Source of the DNA: Bacteroidota bacterium
GTDB lineage: Bacteria > Bacteroidota > Bacteroidia > Bacteroidales > VadinHA17
Assembly: GCA_011049175.1 (NCBI GenBank)
Contig: DSCJ01000025.1
Coordinates: 1 to 64,000 of the forward strand
Direction: 5' to 3'
DNA length: 64,000 nucleotides
The position numbers and the translations under genes were made by a program. Of this stretch, positions 36,540-45,050 are shown piece by piece. The stretch's first letter is position 1. Each line of letters opens with the position of its first letter. Under the pieces are notes generated by a model. That model was not told the DNA's origin. It did not search any database and was given only the letters and a program-made list of their open reading frames with translations.

Positions 36540-36983
36540 TTATTTTTCCCGGAAGCCAAACATTATGGCCACACAACCGCTTTCGGCTTCCACAGGATTG
36601 TCATGCACCGCCAGAACCTTGATGGCAATTTTCAGCTGCTGGCTTGAATCGAGCCTGAAATCCCATATTCTGGCGTAATTATTGTCTTTATTGCTGTACA
36701 GCACGTTCTTGTTGGCATCAATTACCTCAAAATGTATTTCGGGAAGAGCATCGGATCCGCAAATAGCAATTCTGTATTCCTGATCCGAATAAAATGTTTT
36801 ATACAATTCGGCTTCTTCTCCTTCGGTCAGTATAGCTGCATGATAGTTCCCATCATGAAGATAGGGACTCAATTCCATCTTACATATCTTTTTGGCAAAT
36901 CCTTTACACTGCGCGCTGGCAGACGAAGGAAGAAGAAAAGCCAAAATGGAAAGCAGAAATATTCCCTGGATCAGTTTTTTCAT
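36540..36983 (-). CDS. Small secreted protein of unknown function
   Basis: A 147-residue exported protein. A clear signal peptide ends at about residue 24 (hydrophobic IFLLSILAFLLP, then SSASAQ). The mature part has four cysteines and reads as a compact beta-sandwich. I recognise no named family. It lies 14 bases downstream of a lipoprotein gene in the same direction and before a terminator, so the two form an operon. Possibly periplasmic or surface. Confidence 0.75.
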   Translation of the reverse strand: MKKLIQGIFLLSILAFLLPSSASAQCKGFAKKICKMELSPYLHDGNYHAAILTEGEEAELYKTFYSDQEYRIAICGSDALPEIHFEVIDANKNVLYSNKDNNYARIWDFRLDSSQQLKIAIKVLAVHDNPVEAESGCVAIMFGFREK

Positions 36984-36997
36984 AACGAAGAATATTT

Positions 36998-37921
36998 TTA
37001 TAATACGAATTCGGTTCTGATGGCTTTCACTTTGTCACTCAGCTCGGCAAAAATTTCGGGGGAGAGACTGGACTGGGTTACCGATTTCAGGGTAGTGACA
37101 TTGGACTCTTCATCGTATTCGGGTTGTATTTCTGAAGTAGTTACCTTGATCTTGTCGAAAATTTCTTTCAGTTCGTAAATATCTTCCAGTATGGAGGCAA
37201 CGTCAGCATCCTGTTTGTTTTCCTCCAGCAGTTTGATCACAATATCTAGGGAGAGTTTCTGATCGACGATCCTGTCCACCAGTTTATTGCCTTCAAATTC
37301 GCTGCGGTTCACCAGTTCGGTGGCAATATACAATCCTTCTATCCAGCCTCCTACCAGCACCATGGCTGCAATGGCAGGACGATCGTTTTCAGCAAGGAAA
37401 GAACTGGAATTCATGAAAGTTTCCGAGATAATATCCATGATCTCATCCCGGTTGTTCACATTTTCTTCCAGCCGTTCGATGGTGGTATTGTCGATCGCGT
37501 CCAGTATACCCAGCCCGTCAGCCATCCGCTTGGCCGCATTCATATAATTGATGGAAGCCTGGGTTTGATCATAAAGGCTGGCGAAGCTGAGGTTACAGGT
37601 GTAAATTCCCAGATTCACGGCCTGGCTTTTCTTGGTATTGTAGTTGGGGGCATTTTCCACCGGATTCAGCAGGGCCGCATCATAGGTTGCACCGGCCGAT
37701 TTGATCAGCAGGGCGGTCTCCAGAGGAGAAGGCAGGGAATAGAAAATTTTCTTGGCCTCACTGATATCCTCGAAAATATCCTGGTTCACCTCGGTCATAT
37801 CCACAGTCACTTCCGTTTCGGGGGTTTTGTTCCCGCCCGATTTGCAGCCAACCAGATACCCGGCAAACAAAATGGCCGGCAGGTATTTGAAAATGGCGGG
37901 TTTCAAAGAAAGAAGCTTCAT
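36998..37921 (-). CDS. Lipoprotein of unknown function
   Basis: A 307-residue protein with a lipoprotein signal: hydrophobic residues 13-24 and the lipobox LVGC at about 23-26, followed by SGGNKTPE, a flexible linker. The mature region is almost all alpha-helical and acidic. It has no enzyme motif. Its partner downstream is the small secreted protein. It should be anchored in the inner or outer membrane, facing the periplasm. The ATG at 37921 is well placed for the signal. Confidence 0.78.
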   Translation of the reverse strand: MKLLSLKPAIFKYLPAILFAGYLVGCKSGGNKTPETEVTVDMTEVNQDIFEDISEAKKIFYSLPSPLETALLIKSAGATYDAALLNPVENAPNYNTKKSQAVNLGIYTCNLSFASLYDQTQASINYMNAAKRMADGLGILDAIDNTTIERLEENVNNRDEIMDIISETFMNSSSFLAENDRPAIAAMVLVGGWIEGLYIATELVNRSEFEGNKLVDRIVDQKLSLDIVIKLLEENKQDADVASILEDIYELKEIFDKIKVTTSEIQPEYDEESNVTTLKSVTQSSLSPEIFAELSDKVKAIRTEFVL

Positions 37922-38139
37922 AATACGCTGTTTTTTAGTGCAATTGCTTACTGTTTGGACGTATCGTAAAAGTAAAATTAATATTTTTTTTTTAATTACA
38001 AAACAGCCTAACTTTGTCCGGCTGTGGTATCCGGGCTTCCGACGAACGGAATATTTTTCACAAGGTATTACAATTTTCCTTTCTTTGTAAATGATAAGAG
38101 GTTTTTTTTCGAAAATAGAATGAACGTAATGGTATAGGA

Positions 38140-38652
38140 ATGCCCCGGAAAGACATCCGCAAAATAAGGGAACAGATACGGTCGGGTAATCCGGCCTATG
38201 TGATGGAAGGCATCAGAATATGCCGTGACCATGAAGAAGCCGACATCCTTAGCGACCTGGTCAGGGTGCTGGGTATGGATACGGCCCCTTCGCTCAGGCA
38301 GGCTATTCTGGGACTGATCTCCGACCTGAACAGCCAGCATGCTGTTCCGGTACTGGTGAGGGCAATCAGGGAAAATCCCCGGCATCCCTGTCTGCAGGAG
38401 ATCCTGGCGGCCTGCTGGCAATCGAGAATGATCTTCCATGAACACATCCCGTTCCTGATCGATCTGATCATTTCGGGAGATTACATGATCAGCCTCGAAT
38501 CATTGACCATTCTGGAAAATGCCTCCGAGCTGGCCGGCAGGGATATCCTGGAAAAAGAACTCAACCGCCTGGAAACACACATACCCCGGATGAATTCCGA
38601 TAAGCAGAATCTGGTAAGGGAAATGATCAGAGGGCTTCGTCATCCGGTCTGA
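38140..38652 (+). CDS. HEAT-repeat-like protein of unknown function
   Basis: A 170-residue, all-helical cytoplasmic protein. Helix pairs around GLISDLNSQHAVPVLVRAIRENP and HEHIPFLIDLIISGDYMISLESLTILENA resemble HEAT/armadillo repeats, which usually make protein-binding surfaces. There is no signal peptide. It is divergent from the lipoprotein gene and converges on the DHODH-like gene with a 12-base gap. No specific function can be given. Confidence 0.72.
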   Translation: MPRKDIRKIREQIRSGNPAYVMEGIRICRDHEEADILSDLVRVLGMDTAPSLRQAILGLISDLNSQHAVPVLVRAIRENPRHPCLQEILAACWQSRMIFHEHIPFLIDLIISGDYMISLESLTILENASELAGRDILEKELNRLETHIPRMNSDKQNLVREMIRGLRHPV

Positions 38653-38664
38653 GGAAAACGGATA

Positions 38665-39642
38665 TCAGTGGTGCCCTGAAAAATATTTCATGAACTGAGA
38701 ACGTTCATATACCGCCGGATCGGGCAGGTTCTTATAGTTCATTTTCCCCCTGAACTCGTCCAGTGACCGGTATGAATGGTCTTTCATCCACTGTTCCACC
38801 TGTCGTTTCATAACCCCCAGGTGCCGGGGACCCTTTTGGTACAGGACAGAACAAACCTGGGCCACCTGCGCGCCCGCCAGAAGCTGTTTCACAACAGCCA
38901 TCCCGTCGTGTATCCCGGTGGAAGCAGCCACATCCATTTTCTCCACCATACTGGTAACAATACCCACCCAGCGCAGGGAATGACTGATATCGGACGGTGT
39001 ACTGAACACACTGGCCGCCGTAAAGTGCATCTTTTCCGGGTCTATATCGGGTTCGTAGAAACGGTTGAAAAGAACCACGCCGTTTACCTTTCTTTTGTAA
39101 AGCTGATCCAACAGGTACACCAGGTTTGTAAATCCCTGGCCCAGCTTGAAAGCCACCGGAACAGAGATATGCTCCCTGATCTTTTCGGCCAGGGAAAAAT
39201 AGGTCTCTTCCCACGTATGACAGCGAACATCCGGATCAAGAGGTAGAAAATACATGTTCACCTCAATGGCATCGGCACCCGCTTCCTCCATCCTTCTGGC
39301 AAAAGCGGTCCATTCGCCTGCAGACACACAGTTCACACTGGCAATAACCGGTATTTTCACCTCTTTCTTTACTTTTTCTATCAGGCCGAGATACTGGTCG
39401 ATGCTGTTATTCTTTGTGTAATACCTGATATAATCGCCAGCTTCGGGATAATCATGGGATGCAGCCAGTTTCCCGGCTTCGTACATGATCTGTTCCTCAA
39501 AAAGGGATTTCAGTACCACGGCGCCCGCCCCCTGCTCTTCCATGATCCGGATCTTGTCGGGCTGGCCGGTCAGACCGCTGCTGGCCGCCACAATGGGGGT
39601 GGGAAGCTTTAATCCCAGATAGGTAGTTTCCAGTGGATTCAT
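38665..39642 (-). CDS. Dihydroorotate dehydrogenase-like flavoprotein
   Basis: A 325-residue TIM-barrel protein related to class 1 PyrD. N-terminal NPLETTYLGLKLPTPIVAASSGLTG and late AASTGIHDGMAVVKQLLAGAQVAQVCSVLY (FMN phosphate region) mark the superfamily. Sequence and length fit the separate Bacteroidota and cyanobacterial group of 'dihydroorotate dehydrogenase-like' proteins, not true PyrD. Part of the substrate loop is NCVSAGEW, and the usual FGGLSG is missing. No PyrK partner lies nearby. A role in pyrimidine synthesis is therefore not established. Confidence 0.85.
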   Translation of the reverse strand: MNPLETTYLGLKLPTPIVAASSGLTGQPDKIRIMEEQGAGAVVLKSLFEEQIMYEAGKLAASHDYPEAGDYIRYYTKNNSIDQYLGLIEKVKKEVKIPVIASVNCVSAGEWTAFARRMEEAGADAIEVNMYFLPLDPDVRCHTWEETYFSLAEKIREHISVPVAFKLGQGFTNLVYLLDQLYKRKVNGVVLFNRFYEPDIDPEKMHFTAASVFSTPSDISHSLRWVGIVTSMVEKMDVAASTGIHDGMAVVKQLLAGAQVAQVCSVLYQKGPRHLGVMKRQVEQWMKDHSYRSLDEFRGKMNYKNLPDPAVYERSQFMKYFSGHH

Positions 39643-39674
39643 TTTTATGGATATTACAGTTTCGATCTAACGAA

Positions 39675-40364
39675 TTAAATGGCACAGCTCCGTTCACCGA
39701 AAATCAGGCTTCCTATCCTGACCATGGTGGCTCCTTCTTCCAGGGCTACGGGATAGTCGCCCGACATTCCCATGGATATCTCACAAAAATGGTCGTCGTT
39801 ACGAAAATAATCGTTTTTCAGGGTACGGAAAATCCCTGCCAGTTGCCTGAACTCTTTTCTTACCTGATCCATACAATCGGTAAAGGTAGCCATGCCCATT
39901 ACTCCGAGTATCTTCACATGGTTCAATTCCCGGAATTGAGAAGAATCCAGCATTTCCCGGGCTTCCTGCATATCGAGGCCGAATTTGGTCTCCTCCCCGG
40001 CAATATGAAACTGAAGAAGGCAGGGAATAACCCGTCCGTTCTTCCTGCCTTCCTTATTGATCACCCTGAGCAGCTTCATGCTGTCGACCGACTGGATGAG
40101 GCTGACAAAGGGAGCCAGGTATTTCACCTTGTTCGATTGCAGATGTCCCACCATATGCCATTCGATATCCAGGGGCAGGGCCTCCCTTTTCGATACCAGC
40201 TCCTGTACCTTGTTTTCACCGAATACCCGGTGGCCGGTCTCGTACGCCTGCATAATCTCTTCGGGCGACTTGGTTTTGGAAATAGCCACCAGGGTCACAC
40301 CCGCAGGCAGTTCCTCTTTCAGATGCCTGATATTTTCTGCAATGTTCACCGGTATTTCCTGCAT
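39675..40364 (-). CDS. YggS/PLPBP family pyridoxal-phosphate homeostasis protein
   Basis: A 229-residue alanine-racemase-like single-domain protein that binds PLP and buffers its supply. The PLP lysine is K30 in VAISKTK. Other marks are GENKVQELVSK, WHMVGHLQSNK (WHxIGxLQxNK in the family), the GMSGDY motif and the VRIGSLIFGER end. The start at the ATG 40364 is preferred over a TTG 12 codons earlier that lies inside the upstream gene's end. It follows the DUF1015 gene with a 16-base gap. Confidence 0.93.
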   Translation of the reverse strand: MQEIPVNIAENIRHLKEELPAGVTLVAISKTKSPEEIMQAYETGHRVFGENKVQELVSKREALPLDIEWHMVGHLQSNKVKYLAPFVSLIQSVDSMKLLRVINKEGRKNGRVIPCLLQFHIAGEETKFGLDMQEAREMLDSSQFRELNHVKILGVMGMATFTDCMDQVRKEFRQLAGIFRTLKNDYFRNDDHFCEISMGMSGDYPVALEEGATMVRIGSLIFGERSCAI

Positions 40365-40380
40365 CTGTATTCCGCTCCTT

Positions 40381-41625
40381 TCATTCGAGGCTGTGAACAA
40401 TCAGTCCGCTTCGCAGTTTGGGTTCGAACCAGGTGGTTTTGGGAGGCATGATATTCCCCGAATCGGCAATCCTGATCAGCTGGTCTATGGAAACAGGATA
40501 CAGGGCAAAGGCCGCCGCCATTTCGCCGCTGTCAACCCTTCGCTTCAGCTCATCAAGCCCGCGTATGCCTCCCACAAAATCGATCCGCTTGGAAGTACGC
40601 AGGTCTTCAATACCCAGCAGGGGTTTCAGTACATGATTGGTAAGCACCGTCACATCAAGTACCCCGATGGGATCGTTGGGATCATATGTGCCTTCTTTTG
40701 CCGTGAGCGAGTACCATGTTCCATCGAGGTACATAGAGAAATGATGCAGGGCGGCCGGACGGATTGGCTCACTGCCGCCGGGTTCTACCACAAAGGCTTT
40801 CTCCAGCTTTTTCAGGAACTCCTCCGTACTGTGCCCGTTCAGGTCTTTCACCACCCGGTTGTAATCAATGATCGATAGCTGGTTGGAAGGGAAATGCACT
40901 GCCAGAAAGTAGTTGTATTCTTCTTTTCCCGTATGACGGGGATTTTTGTCCCTCATTTCCTTGCCCACCAGTGCCGCAGCGGCAGTACGGTGATGCCCGT
41001 CGGCTACGTATACATAATCCACCGCAGCAAACAGGTTGACCAGTCTCGATATCACCGCTTTGTCACGGATCAACCAGAAATGGTGTCCGAAACCGTCATC
41101 TGCCGTAAAATCGTATTCGGGCTCATGCCGCACGGTTTCAGCAATGATCTCATCAATTTCCTTCACCGGATGGTAAGTAAAAAATACCGGTTCGTAGTTC
41201 ATCCGGCTGACACGGACATGGTTTTTGCGGTCTTCTTCCTTGTCGGGGCGGGTCAGCTCATGCTTGCGGATCACATTGTTCACATAATCTTCCACCCCGG
41301 CACACCCAACCAGTCCGTACTGCGTACGGCCGTTCATGGTTTGGGCATAGACGTACAGGTATTCGTCAGGGTCCTGAAACAGGATACCCTCTTTAACCAG
41401 CCGGTCGAAATTCTCCTTGCCTTTTTTATAGACCTCCGGGCTGTGTTCATCCACTTCGTCGGGCAGGTCAATTTCAGGTTTCACCACATGCAGGAACGAA
41501 TAAGGATTTCCTGCCGCTTCATTTTTTGCCTCATCACGATTCAACACATCATACGGTCTGGAGGCGATCAGGGATACTTTTTCCTTCACCGGCCTGATCC
41601 CTCTGAACGGTTTTAATATCGCCAT
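40381..41625 (-). CDS. DUF1015 family protein
   Basis: A 414-residue cytoplasmic protein of the DUF1015 family, found widely in bacteria. Recognisable segments are the PFRGIRPVKEKV start, ASRPYDVL, the VADGHHRTAAA motif near residue 205 and NYFLAVHFPSNQLSIIDYNRVV. Its position directly after serC and serA (19-base gap) suggests a role in serine or phosphoserine metabolism. That is an inference from context; I cannot assign a reaction. The motif GHHR suggests nucleotide or phosphate handling. Confidence 0.9.
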   Translation of the reverse strand: MAILKPFRGIRPVKEKVSLIASRPYDVLNRDEAKNEAAGNPYSFLHVVKPEIDLPDEVDEHSPEVYKKGKENFDRLVKEGILFQDPDEYLYVYAQTMNGRTQYGLVGCAGVEDYVNNVIRKHELTRPDKEEDRKNHVRVSRMNYEPVFFTYHPVKEIDEIIAETVRHEPEYDFTADDGFGHHFWLIRDKAVISRLVNLFAAVDYVYVADGHHRTAAAALVGKEMRDKNPRHTGKEEYNYFLAVHFPSNQLSIIDYNRVVKDLNGHSTEEFLKKLEKAFVVEPGGSEPIRPAALHHFSMYLDGTWYSLTAKEGTYDPNDPIGVLDVTVLTNHVLKPLLGIEDLRTSKRIDFVGGIRGLDELKRRVDSGEMAAAFALYPVSIDQLIRIADSGNIMPPKTTWFEPKLRSGLIVHSLE

Positions 41626-41644
41626 AGATTCTTACGGTTTTTTT

Positions 41645-42568
41645 CTACTTGTTTACCTGGAAACGTGTGTCTCCTTTTTTAAAATAATCAACTATCTGCC
41701 GTGCAGCAGCCACACCGGCATTGATATTGGCCTCGGCCGTCTGGGCGCCCATCTTTTTCGGGGTAAAATAGAACCTGCCGGGAAACTCCTTCTCGAGAAG
41801 CTCCTTGTTATCGGGGGCAATATCCGATACATAGCCAAAATCGGGACGTTCCCGGAACATCCGCACCAGGGAATCTTCGTCCACTATTTCCTTTCTGGCC
41901 GTATTAACCAGAACAGCTCCCTGAGGCATAAGCGAAAGCAGGGAATAATTCACAGATCCCCGGGTTTCATCGTTTAGCGGCATGTGCAGCGAAACATACT
42001 GGCAGGTACGGTACAATTCTTCCACGCTGGAAAGAAAGATCAATTCTTTCCGGGCCACCTGCTTTTTCTCAACATAAGGATCGACAATATACACGGTCAT
42101 GTCAAATCCCTGAGCTATACGGGCTACCTGTTTCCCCACATTTCCGAATGCACAGATCCCCAGCTTTTTTCCCTTAAGCTCTGTACCCGGTTTTCCGTTG
42201 AAGTGGTTCCGGGCAAAATACACCATCATTCCCAGGGCCAGTTCGGCTACCGCATTGGCATTCTGTCCGGGAGTGTTCATGGCCACCACCCCCTTGCCGG
42301 TACATGTTGCGAGGTCAATATTGTCATAGCCGGAACCCGCCCTCACTACCACTTTCAGGGATTTTGCAGCATCAAGCACTTCGGCATCGACCACGTCACT
42401 GCGTACGATCAGGGCATCGACTCCTTCCACAGCCTTGAGCAGCTCAGACTTTTCGGTATATTTTTCAAGCAACTGGAGCTTGTAACCGGCCTCGTCGGCG
42501 ATCTTCCTGATCAGATCGACGGCCTCCGGAGCAAAAGGTTTTTCGGTTGCTACCAGAATGGTTTTCAT
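41645..42568 (-). CDS. serA: D-3-phosphoglycerate dehydrogenase, lysine-type
   Basis: Oxidises 3-phosphoglycerate with NAD+ as the first step of serine synthesis. At 307 residues it is the short form lacking ACT and intervening domains. The nucleotide-binding glycines are G137, G142 and G145 in GICAFGNVG. R225 is in VNTARK. At the place of the usual catalytic histidine (TPHxG) there is TPKKMG, so K271 replaces it; this is the known pattern in the Entamoeba/Bacteroides-type PGDH. It follows serC with an AT-rich spacer of 88 bases. Confidence 0.93.
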   Translation of the reverse strand: MKTILVATEKPFAPEAVDLIRKIADEAGYKLQLLEKYTEKSELLKAVEGVDALIVRSDVVDAEVLDAAKSLKVVVRAGSGYDNIDLATCTGKGVVAMNTPGQNANAVAELALGMMVYFARNHFNGKPGTELKGKKLGICAFGNVGKQVARIAQGFDMTVYIVDPYVEKKQVARKELIFLSSVEELYRTCQYVSLHMPLNDETRGSVNYSLLSLMPQGAVLVNTARKEIVDEDSLVRMFRERPDFGYVSDIAPDNKELLEKEFPGRFYFTPKKMGAQTAEANINAGVAAARQIVDYFKKGDTRFQVNK

Positions 42569-42656
42569 AATAATATTAAATTAAATTTACATATTATTTA
42601 ACTAATACTATATATCATTAATATTAATATTAACAATATTTAATTCATAATTAATA
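42569..42656. other. Very AT-rich spacer between serC and serA with a 16-bp palindrome
   Basis: Nearly all A and T. It contains the perfect palindrome TTAATATTAATATTAA at 42618-42633. Upstream (minus) is serC. The spacer could hold a serA promoter, an operator or a hairpin-free mRNA linker. Confidence 0.4.
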
Positions 42657-43733
42657 TTACTTAACTTTATTTGCTTCATATTCTTTCATAGTATCGGCCA
42701 GCAGCTTCACGCTTTGAAGTTCAAGGGCATTATAGCACGAAGCCCGGAAACCACCCACCGAACGGTGGCCTTTAATCCCTACAATGCCTTTTGCAGCGGC
42801 ATAGCTGATAAAGTCGGGTTCCAGTTCCTTGTATTCCGGTTTCATTACAAAGCAAATATTCATGCGCGAACGATCTTCCTGAACGGCCGTCCCCACGAAC
42901 ATGCGGCTTTCGTCAATGGTTTTATAAAGCAGATCGGCCCGGGCTTTGGCAAGCTTCTCCATTTCTTTCACACCGCCCATATTTTTCACCCACAGAAGGG
43001 TTTCTCTCACGGCATATACGTTGACCACGGGAGGAGTATTGAACATGGAACCCTTTGACAGATGGGTTTCATATTTCAGGATCCTGGGGATGGGCCTGTC
43101 GGCCACTTTTTCCAGCAGTTCATCCCAGATAATGATAAAAGTTACACCTGCGGGGCCCATATTTTTCTGGGCACCTCCATAGATCATGGCATATTTTGAT
43201 ACATCCACCGGGCGGCTGAGAATATCGGACGACATATCGGCAATAAGGGGAACCGGCGAATCGGGATCGGTAAGCATTTCTGTACCGAAAATGGTGTTAT
43301 TGGTTGTAATATGGAAATAATCGGCATCTTCAGGAATGCGATATCCTTTGGGTACATAGGTGAAGTTTTTGTCTTCGCTGGAAGCCAGCACATCCACCTG
43401 TCCGAACACTTTGGCTTCCCTGATGGCATTGCCGGCCCAGGTTCCGGTATGCAGATAGGCAGCCTTGGTTTTCAGGAAGTTCATGGGAATCATGGCAAAT
43501 TGCAGGCTGGCCCCTCCCCCCAGGAACAGGACCGAATATCCCCGGGGAACATCGAGCAGCTCTTTCAACAGGCTCATGGCATCTTCCATCACGGCCTCAA
43601 AATCTTTTCCCCGGTGGGAAACTTCCATAACAGACATTCCCGATTGATTCAGTTCACGTACGGCATTTGCGGTATTTTCAAGTACCGGTTCCGGAAGTTT
43701 GCAGGGACCCGGATTAAAAATGTGTTTTTTCAT
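42657..43733 (-). CDS. serC: Phosphoserine aminotransferase
   Basis: PLP enzyme converting 3-phosphohydroxypyruvate plus glutamate into phosphoserine. The 358-residue class V aminotransferase has the PLP lysine at K190 in [12 protein letters not shown]. Other SerC marks are the FNPGPCKLP start, [14 protein letters not shown] (73-86), TTNNTIFG (143-150) and a late [11 protein letters not shown]. It heads the serC-serA-DUF1015-yggS unit and lies 34 bases after gcvT's stop region in the same direction, so gcvT may be upstream of the same transcript. Confidence 0.96.
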   Translation of the reverse strand: MKKHIFNPGPCKLPEPVLENTANAVRELNQSGMSVMEVSHRGKDFEAVMEDAMSLLKELLDVPRGYSVLFLGGGASLQFAMIPMNFLKTKAAYLHTGTWAGNAIREAKVFGQVDVLASSEDKNFTYVPKGYRIPEDADYFHITTNNTIFGTEMLTDPDSPVPLIADMSSDILSRPVDVSKYAMIYGGAQKNMGPAGVTFIIIWDELLEKVADRPIPRILKYETHLSKGSMFNTPPVVNVYAVRETLLWVKNMGGVKEMEKLAKARADLLYKTIDESRMFVGTAVQEDRSRMNICFVMKPEYKELEPDFISYAAAKGIVGIKGHRSVGGFRASCYNALELQSVKLLADTMKEYEANKVK

Positions 43734-43767
43734 GGCAAAAGAATATTTGGGTTAGTTGAATAATAAT

Positions 43768-44859
43768 TTATTCGGATTTGTAAAAGGGCATTTTCACCAC
43801 TTCGGCTTCCAGGCTTTTGTTCCTTACCTGAATAAAAAGCCTGGTGCCCGGCGATGCCAGGGAAACCTCAACATATCCCATTCCGATGCCTCTGTTCAGC
43901 ATGGGCGACATGGTACCGGAGGTCACTTCGCCCACCTGTTTCCCGGAGGCATCCATAATAGGATAATGCTGCCTCGGGATTCCTCTTTCCAGCAATTCAA
44001 AACCCACCAGTTTTCTTTTCACCCCTTCTTTCTTCTGTTTTTCCAGAAATTCCCTGTCAATAAAATCATTCCCTTCCACAAACCGGGTGATCCATCCCAG
44101 GCCTGCCTCCAGAGGCGAGGTGGTATCGTCAATATCATTTCCGTACAGGCAAAAACCCATTTCCAGCCTCAGGGTATCCCTGGCAGCCAGGCCGGCCGGT
44201 TTGATTCCTTCCTCTTTTCCGGCTTCGAAAACGGCATCCCATATTTTCCCGGCGTATTCATTGGGGAAATACAGTTCGAACCCACCGGCTCCGGTATATC
44301 CGGTGGCCGATATAATCACATCTTTTACGCCGGCCAGTTCACCAGCCACGAAAGTATAATATTTTATGCCGTCCAGATCAACCGGGGTCAGTTTCTGCAA
44401 CACGTTTGCGGCCAGCGGTCCCTGAACTGCCAGCTGGGATATTTCCGCAGATGCATTGATCAGCTCGGCCCCCCCGTTGTTCTGTTCGTTCACCCATTTC
44501 CAGTCCTTTTCAATATTGGCCGCATTTACTACCAGCAGGTACTCTTCATGCCCGAACCGGTAAACCAGCAGGTCATCCACAATTCCTCCCCGGCCGTTGG
44601 GGAAACAGGTATACTGCACCCTGCCGTCCTGCAACCGGGCCAGGTCGTTGGAAGTAAGCCTTTGCACCAGATTGTATGCTTTCGGACCTTTACACCAGAA
44701 TTCTCCCATGTGCGATACATCGAACACTCCCACCCCTTTTCGTACGGTGCGGTGTTCATCCATCACGCCGGTATATTCCACGGGCATCAGAAAGCCGGCA
44801 AAAGGCACCATTCTGGCGCCCAGGGCGGTATGCTTGTTTGAAAGAGCTGTTTTTTTCAT
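43768..44859 (-). CDS. gcvT: Aminomethyltransferase (glycine cleavage T protein)
   Basis: T protein of the glycine cleavage system: takes the aminomethyl group from H protein and gives methylenetetrahydrofolate plus ammonia. The 363-residue product shows [19 protein letters not shown] (with the catalytic-region aspartate), the folate-binding [12 protein letters not shown] and the late [10 protein letters not shown]. The frame is open 53 codons further upstream, but that part runs across a terminator and is not GcvT-like; the ATG at 44859 is right. Placement just before serC joins glycine breakdown with serine synthesis. Confidence 0.95.
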   Translation of the reverse strand: MKKTALSNKHTALGARMVPFAGFLMPVEYTGVMDEHRTVRKGVGVFDVSHMGEFWCKGPKAYNLVQRLTSNDLARLQDGRVQYTCFPNGRGGIVDDLLVYRFGHEEYLLVVNAANIEKDWKWVNEQNNGGAELINASAEISQLAVQGPLAANVLQKLTPVDLDGIKYYTFVAGELAGVKDVIISATGYTGAGGFELYFPNEYAGKIWDAVFEAGKEEGIKPAGLAARDTLRLEMGFCLYGNDIDDTTSPLEAGLGWITRFVEGNDFIDREFLEKQKKEGVKRKLVGFELLERGIPRQHYPIMDASGKQVGEVTSGTMSPMLNRGIGMGYVEVSLASPGTRLFIQVRNKSLEAEVVKMPFYKSE

Positions 44860-44985
44860 AAACAGGAAAGAAATGACAGGTTTGTGAACAAATGTACCAA
44901 TTTTTCGCTGGAAAAAAGACAGATGAAAATCAGTTTTTCCCCGGAAGCGGGTTGTTTCAAAACACACAGAAAGGAGAACAAGGCA

Positions 44986-45015
44986 AAAGGCCCGCCACAT
45001 AATCGGCAGGCCTTT
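44986..45015 (-). terminator. Terminator after the PorE-like gene
   Basis: AAAGGCC at 44986-44992 pairs with GGCCTTT at 45009-45015, with three further pairs (GCC/GGC) beyond one mismatch. On the minus strand the stem leads into TTTTGCC. It ends the PorE-like transcript 36 bases after its stop and before gcvT. Confidence 0.65.
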
Positions 45016-45050
45016 CATAACCGGTAAGTAAGAACGGGTCGCGGATTCAG

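Noticed and set aside
39633-40451. 272-residue plus-strand frame over yggS
   Set aside because: Opposite to YggS and DUF1015 genes; shadow of their codon bias.
43756-44841. 361-residue frame antisense to gcvT
   Set aside because: Mirror frame of GcvT; no start context or family content.
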